Below, piece after piece: positions 60,713 through 64,000 of a DNA stretch of 64,000 nt. Within the stretch, counting starts at the first letter, position 1. Every line of letters begins with the position of its first letter. The position numbers and the translations under genes were made by a program. The notes under the pieces are model-generated. The model was not told the origin of the DNA and searched no databases. It was given only the letters and a program-made list of their open reading frames with translations. The stretch spans positions 806,001-870,000 of the forward strand of contig CAVQVN010000009.1 in NCBI GenBank assembly GCA_963717135.1, in the 5' to 3' direction. This stretch comes from UBA4744 sp963717135 (lineage in GTDB: Bacteria; Actinomycetota; Acidimicrobiia; Spongiisociales; UBA4744).

Positions 60713-61317
60713 GGAAGCGACGCCGGTTCGCTTTGCGACACCGTGCCGGATGTGAACGCGGGGCGAGCCTGGTCGAAGCGGCCATCGTCGCTCCGCTGCT
60801 GATCCTGTTGGCTTTCGGGGCGGCCGAGTTCGGCTTCGTCTTTCTCGACTTCCTCAACGTGTCGAGTGCCGCCCGGGAGGGCGCTCGGGTCGGTAGTGCG
60901 GTCGGCGACGCGGTCAACGCCGACGCACTCATTCTGGGCGCCATCGCCGAGGCGACGGCCGACCTCGACACCTCAACCGTCGAGGCGATCTGGATTTTCA
61001 AGGCGAAAGCCAATGGCGATCCGGTCAACAATTGCGTTGTCGACGGCTCGGCCGACTACTTCACATGTACCGGTCTCACCAACAACATCAATATCTACAA
61101 CGCCTCCGGGGTGTTACTCGCCGGGTCCGGAACCTGGGACTCGACCGGTCGCAAGACAACGGTCGGACTCAATTGTCCCGCCGCGGCCGCCGATTGCCCC
61201 GACCGTCTCGGAGTCCGGGTGGTCTTCACACACCAGTACATCACCGGCTTCCTCGGGTTTCCCACCGGACCGTTCTCCGAGGACGCCGTGTTCCAGCTCG
61301 AACCGGACGCAGACTGA
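60709..61317 (+). CDS. TadE-like protein, cassette copy 2 gene 2
   Basis: 202 residues. ERGASLVEAAIVAPLLILLAFGAAEFGFVF and SSAAREGARVGSAVGDAVNADALILG match copy 1 (57800). Cys positions are the same; the Gly-rich region GVLLAGSGTWDSTGRKT is slightly longer. It is coupled upstream by ATGA and followed after 17 bases by the TadG-like gene. Confidence 0.82.
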   Translation: MRKRRRFALRHRAGCERGASLVEAAIVAPLLILLAFGAAEFGFVFLDFLNVSSAAREGARVGSAVGDAVNADALILGAIAEATADLDTSTVEAIWIFKAKANGDPVNNCVVDGSADYFTCTGLTNNINIYNASGVLLAGSGTWDSTGRKTTVGLNCPAAAADCPDRLGVRVVFTHQYITGFLGFPTGPFSEDAVFQLEPDAD

Positions 61318-61334
61318 TGGAAGGTAGAGCCGCA

Positions 61335-62861
61335 ATGACCAATCGACCCATACAGCAAGGCGGCGAGAAAGGCGCCATCCTGCCGTTCGTGGCGGTCGTC
61401 CTGGTACTGCTCCTGGGACTGGCCTCTTTCGCCGTCGACCTCGGCTGGTTCTACCTGAACTCGGTGCGAATCCAGCGAGCCGCCGAGGCCGCCGCCCTGG
61501 GCGGTGTGATCCACATGCCGCAGGCCTACGCCACCAAAGCCCAACCGACCGCCCTCCAGGTGGCCGAAACTAACGGCTACGTGGACGGTGTCGACGGTGC
61601 CTCGATCACCGTTGTCGACGGACTCACCTGGGGCGAACCAAACCAGATCGAAGTGGAGATCAGTGATACCGTTGACACCTTCCTGCTCCGGGTGCTGGGC
61701 CGGCAAAGCCAGACCATCAGTCGCAGCGCAGTGGCCGAGTACATTCCTCCTCTCCCACTGGGTAGCCCTGAGTCACAATTCGGCAACAGCTGCGACCCCA
61801 ACGAGCCCGGCTGCACCGGTCAACCAAATTTCTGGGCGAACATCCACGGCAAATACACCGACACGCGCATGGGCGATGCCCACTCGTCCTACTGCGAGGA
61901 CGGCACCGGCAGTGGGAGCAGCGGGTGCGCCCAGAACGTTTCCTGGCGGGACCCGGCCGTCAGCTCGAGGAAGGGTGGCTATCTCTACGGGATCGAAGCG
62001 AATGCCGGGAATCCGTTCTCGATCGAGTTCCTCGACATCGTCCACCACAACATCTTCGGCGGCGCCACCACCAACGATAACTGGCGAACCGGCGATCGAG
62101 GCTGTGAGGACTGGGGCGACAGTTCGCTCACGTGCGGCCAAACCGTACGCACCACTTTGTACCTACCGGATCCCTCACCGCTGAATCTCAACGACAACGT
62201 CGCCCTCTGCTCTAAGGACTGGCCGCCGGCCCGTCAGGTGGCGGAAGCCGTTCCCTACGTGTGGGAGGCGCCCTGGTGCACCCAGGCCGCGCCGGTCGAC
62301 GGAGTGTACGTGCTGCAGGTCGAGGTGCTCGCTCCGCCCCTCGCCCATCCCGCCTGGTCGGGCCTCAACCGCTATTCGGTCCGGGCCACCGGCGGCGCCC
62401 GCCTCTACGGCTTGGGCGACATGTCGCTCTACAACAACGCCACCGGTACGACCAGTTCGTTCTACGTCGCCGAGGTGAGCGACATCTACTCCGGCAAGGA
62501 CTTCGTGGTGGAACTGTACGACCCCGGTGAGGCGAACCCCGGTGGTTGGGTCGAGATCAAGGCTCCCAACGGTCCGGGCACATGGACGACGTACCCAAGT
62601 TGCAGCATGAGGGTTCGGTCCAGTCAAACCGCCTCGTGGGGAGCCGCCACCACCCTGACCCCCTGCCGGTTCTTTGCCAACAACGACGGCGGATCCCACG
62701 ACTACAACGGTGACTGGATCAAGCTGGAGATGAGCCTCTCAAGCTACGTCTGCGGCACCGACTGCTGGTGGAAACTCAATTACGACTACTCCAACGACGT
62801 GAACGACACCACCACCTGGACGGCGTACATCCTCGGGAACCCGGTTCACCTGCTCAAGTAG
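61335..62861 (+). CDS. TadG-like protein with large Cys-rich ectodomain, copy 2
   Basis: 508 residues, equal to copy 1. KGAILPFVAVVLVLLLGLASFAVDLGWFYLNSVRIQRAAEAAAL is the membrane part; GNSCDPNEPGCTGQPNFWANIHGKY is identical in both copies. The middle and C-terminal parts differ by scattered substitutions. All Cys appear kept. The ATG at 61335 is preferred to one at 61317 because it gives equal length and has a GGTAGAG site like copy 1. Confidence 0.78.
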   Translation: MTNRPIQQGGEKGAILPFVAVVLVLLLGLASFAVDLGWFYLNSVRIQRAAEAAALGGVIHMPQAYATKAQPTALQVAETNGYVDGVDGASITVVDGLTWGEPNQIEVEISDTVDTFLLRVLGRQSQTISRSAVAEYIPPLPLGSPESQFGNSCDPNEPGCTGQPNFWANIHGKYTDTRMGDAHSSYCEDGTGSGSSGCAQNVSWRDPAVSSRKGGYLYGIEANAGNPFSIEFLDIVHHNIFGGATTNDNWRTGDRGCEDWGDSSLTCGQTVRTTLYLPDPSPLNLNDNVALCSKDWPPARQVAEAVPYVWEAPWCTQAAPVDGVYVLQVEVLAPPLAHPAWSGLNRYSVRATGGARLYGLGDMSLYNNATGTTSSFYVAEVSDIYSGKDFVVELYDPGEANPGGWVEIKAPNGPGTWTTYPSCSMRVRSSQTASWGAATTLTPCRFFANNDGGSHDYNGDWIKLEMSLSSYVCGTDCWWKLNYDYSNDVNDTTTWTAYILGNPVHLLK

Positions 62862-62939
62862 GACCGACCGGCAGGCCGTTCAGCGGTCCGGCCGGCCTAT
62901 TTGCGTCAAGGTTTCCCTGTTGCTACCGATATCTCCTGA

Positions 62940-62964
62940 GTGGTAGCATTACCACGCACCGTGG
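62940..62964. promoter_or_regulatory. Inverted repeats upstream of the third pilin gene
   Basis: GTGGTA-GCAT-TACCAC (62940-62955, perfect 6-bp arms) overlaps CCACG-CAC-CGTGG. Duplicate of the layout at 60018-60046. CTCGTT...AACGAG (about 63008-63030) then pairs around a GGAGGT, which could hide a ribosome site. Confidence 0.45.
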
Positions 62965-63042
62965 CAACACTTTGTGTTCCACAGGGCCGGGAGGCTTGAT
63001 CGGAACCCTCGTTGGAGGTGTCCGAACGAGCAAAGGAGTGAC

Positions 63043-63492
63043 ATGAGGTCACGAGTTTTCAAACGACCCGGCCGTTCCCTTGCCCATGACCGTGGCGCCG
63101 CGCTGATTGAAGCCGCCCTGGTCATGCCGATGTTGCTGATGCTCACAGTCGGGGTGTGGACCACCGCTCGCGCCTGGAACGTGCACAGCACTCTCGATCA
63201 CGCGGCCCGTGAGGGCGCCCGTCACGGAGCCACCGAGGTTCCCTGGGACGGGTCCTCGGCCACCGCAGTCCGGGCCGTCATCGACCAGGAGCTTCAGGCA
63301 TCAGCCATCACTCCCGGCGACGTCGCCACCGTCTGTATTGCCGAAGGCAGCGCACCATGCGGTCTGGCCGCCATCCCGGGGGTCGATCAGGTGGGAGTGG
63401 AGCTGAGCTGGAACAACTATCAAATGGATTTCGTGTTCTTCTCGATCACCGTCGACCTGAAAGCATCGGCCGTCTCCCGCTGGGAGGGGTGA
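63043..63492 (+). CDS. Third TadE-like protein
   Basis: 149 residues. DRGAALIEAALVMPMLLMLTVGVWTTARAW is the leader and helix; DHAAREGARHGAT the region after it; two Cys (VCIAEG, APCGLAA) in the outer part. It diverges from the two cassette genes. AAAGGAG lies 5 bases before the ATG. It is followed one base later by the TadG-like gene. Confidence 0.8.
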   Translation: MRSRVFKRPGRSLAHDRGAALIEAALVMPMLLMLTVGVWTTARAWNVHSTLDHAAREGARHGATEVPWDGSSATAVRAVIDQELQASAITPGDVATVCIAEGSAPCGLAAIPGVDQVGVELSWNNYQMDFVFFSITVDLKASAVSRWEG

Positions 63493-63493
63493 A

Positions 63494-64000
63494 GTGAGAA
63501 CGAACCGCGGACTCGAGGACGACCTTGGGTTTAGCGCAATCTGGACGGCCATCACCGCCTTCCTGCTGATCGGCGTCGCCGCGCTGGCAGTCGACGTCTC
63601 GGGGTTCTACCGGGAAGCGACCGCCGAGCAGTCGGCCGCCGACATGACCTGTCTGGCCGGCGTGAGGGATCTACCCCAGTCGACCAACAATGCCCTCGAT
63701 CACGCCGTGGCCATCGCCCGACAGAACTGGCCGGCCATGGCGGGAGCGCCGGCCACCATCGACTACTTGGTTTCCAAGACCGCCGTTCTAGATGATTCCA
63801 ACGGCAACACCGTGACCATCGTCGCCGGCTACGGGGGCGATCCCGCCAAGATGGCGGTGACCGTCTCTCAGCAGGCACCCACCCAGTTCGGCAAAGTACT
63901 CGGCGCCCAGGACGTGCAGGTGACGCAAGAGGCATACTGCAAGGTGCAGGGATTGAAGCTCGGCGATCTTCCGTTCGGGGCAATACCAGGCGGCTTGTTC
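63494..64000 (+). CDS. TadG-like protein, cut by window end
   Basis: 169 residues visible from a GTG at 63494. LGFSAIWTAITAFLLIGVAALAVDVSGFYREATAEQSAADMTCLAGVRDL is a Tad-type N-terminus with the usual helix. AMAGAPATIDYLVSKTAVLDD and VAGYGGDPAKMAVTVSQQ follow. The first part differs clearly from the two 508-residue copies. The remainder is beyond the window. Confidence 0.75.
   Translation, partial: MRTNRGLEDDLGFSAIWTAITAFLLIGVAALAVDVSGFYREATAEQSAADMTCLAGVRDLPQSTNNALDHAVAIARQNWPAMAGAPATIDYLVSKTAVLDDSNGNTVTIVAGYGGDPAKMAVTVSQQAPTQFGKVLGAQDVQVTQEAYCKVQGLKLGDLPFGAIPGGLF

Overview
The window reads as chromosomal DNA of a high-GC actinobacterium, most likely an uncultured Acidimicrobiia-type lineage. 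That call rests on gene content: a WhiB regulator, a DUF222/HNH endonuclease, an F420-type LLM oxidoreductase, a SigE/anti-sigma/RseB/Tat neighbourhood, a GlpR-like membrane protein in a molybdenum-cofactor operon, and a CpaB/SAF-like gene plus TadE/TadG genes. No rRNA, CRISPR array or phage structural gene was seen.

Layout. 1-5.2 kb is a decaying accessory segment: a frameshifted zinc-ribbon gene at the left edge, a toroid-fold protein, a START-like membrane protein, a small HTH regulator with a palindromic promoter, two broken methyltransferase genes and an FGE-sulfatase-fold protein. 5.5-7.3 kb is an SLH-anchored sugar-dehydrogenase-like beta-propeller protein. 7.38-12.38 kb is an integrative element bounded by a 46-bp direct repeat of the 3' part of tRNA-Ala(CGC). 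It carries an integrase remnant and two translationally coupled lipoproteins. 12.3-17.2 kb is a long minus-strand run: plsY, galU, moeA/glp, moaC, mog, a GlpR/SepX-like membrane protein, a translin-like protein and tRNA-Ala. 17.3-20.5 kb holds an FmdB-type zinc ribbon, mtnP, a flavin-binding protein, a SAF/CpaB-like protein and uppP. 20.5-24.3 kb has an IlvG-like TPP enzyme, a block of degenerate repeats and a frameshifted HNH gene.

24.4-45 kb is a metabolic block that looks dedicated to methylated amines and polyamines. It contains two dimethylglycine/sarcosine dehydrogenase-like flavoproteins with a complete PotABCD-type transporter between them, a trimethylamine-dehydrogenase-like protein with altered substrate-pocket residues, a PuuB-like oxidase, an aldehyde dehydrogenase, a class III aminotransferase, a saccharopine-dehydrogenase-like enzyme and a YtcJ-type amidohydrolase. 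45-53 kb carries housekeeping and stress genes: mrp with a divergent SufR-like regulator, AhpE, the sigma/anti-sigma/RseB unit, tatA, an F420-type oxidoreductase and WhiB. 53.5-57 kb is sdhCAB.

57.2-64 kb is a surface or pilus locus. A three-gene TadE-TadE-TadG cassette is present twice in tandem with its intergenic region, followed by a third, divergent TadE/TadG pair that runs off the window. The TadG-like proteins lack a recognisable von Willebrand domain and carry a large cysteine-containing ectodomain. This duplicated cassette and the tRNA-Ala element are the best candidates for undescribed biology here. A recurrent intergenic heptamer (CCTGAAA / CCTGCAA type) and strong hairpin terminators mark several gene ends.
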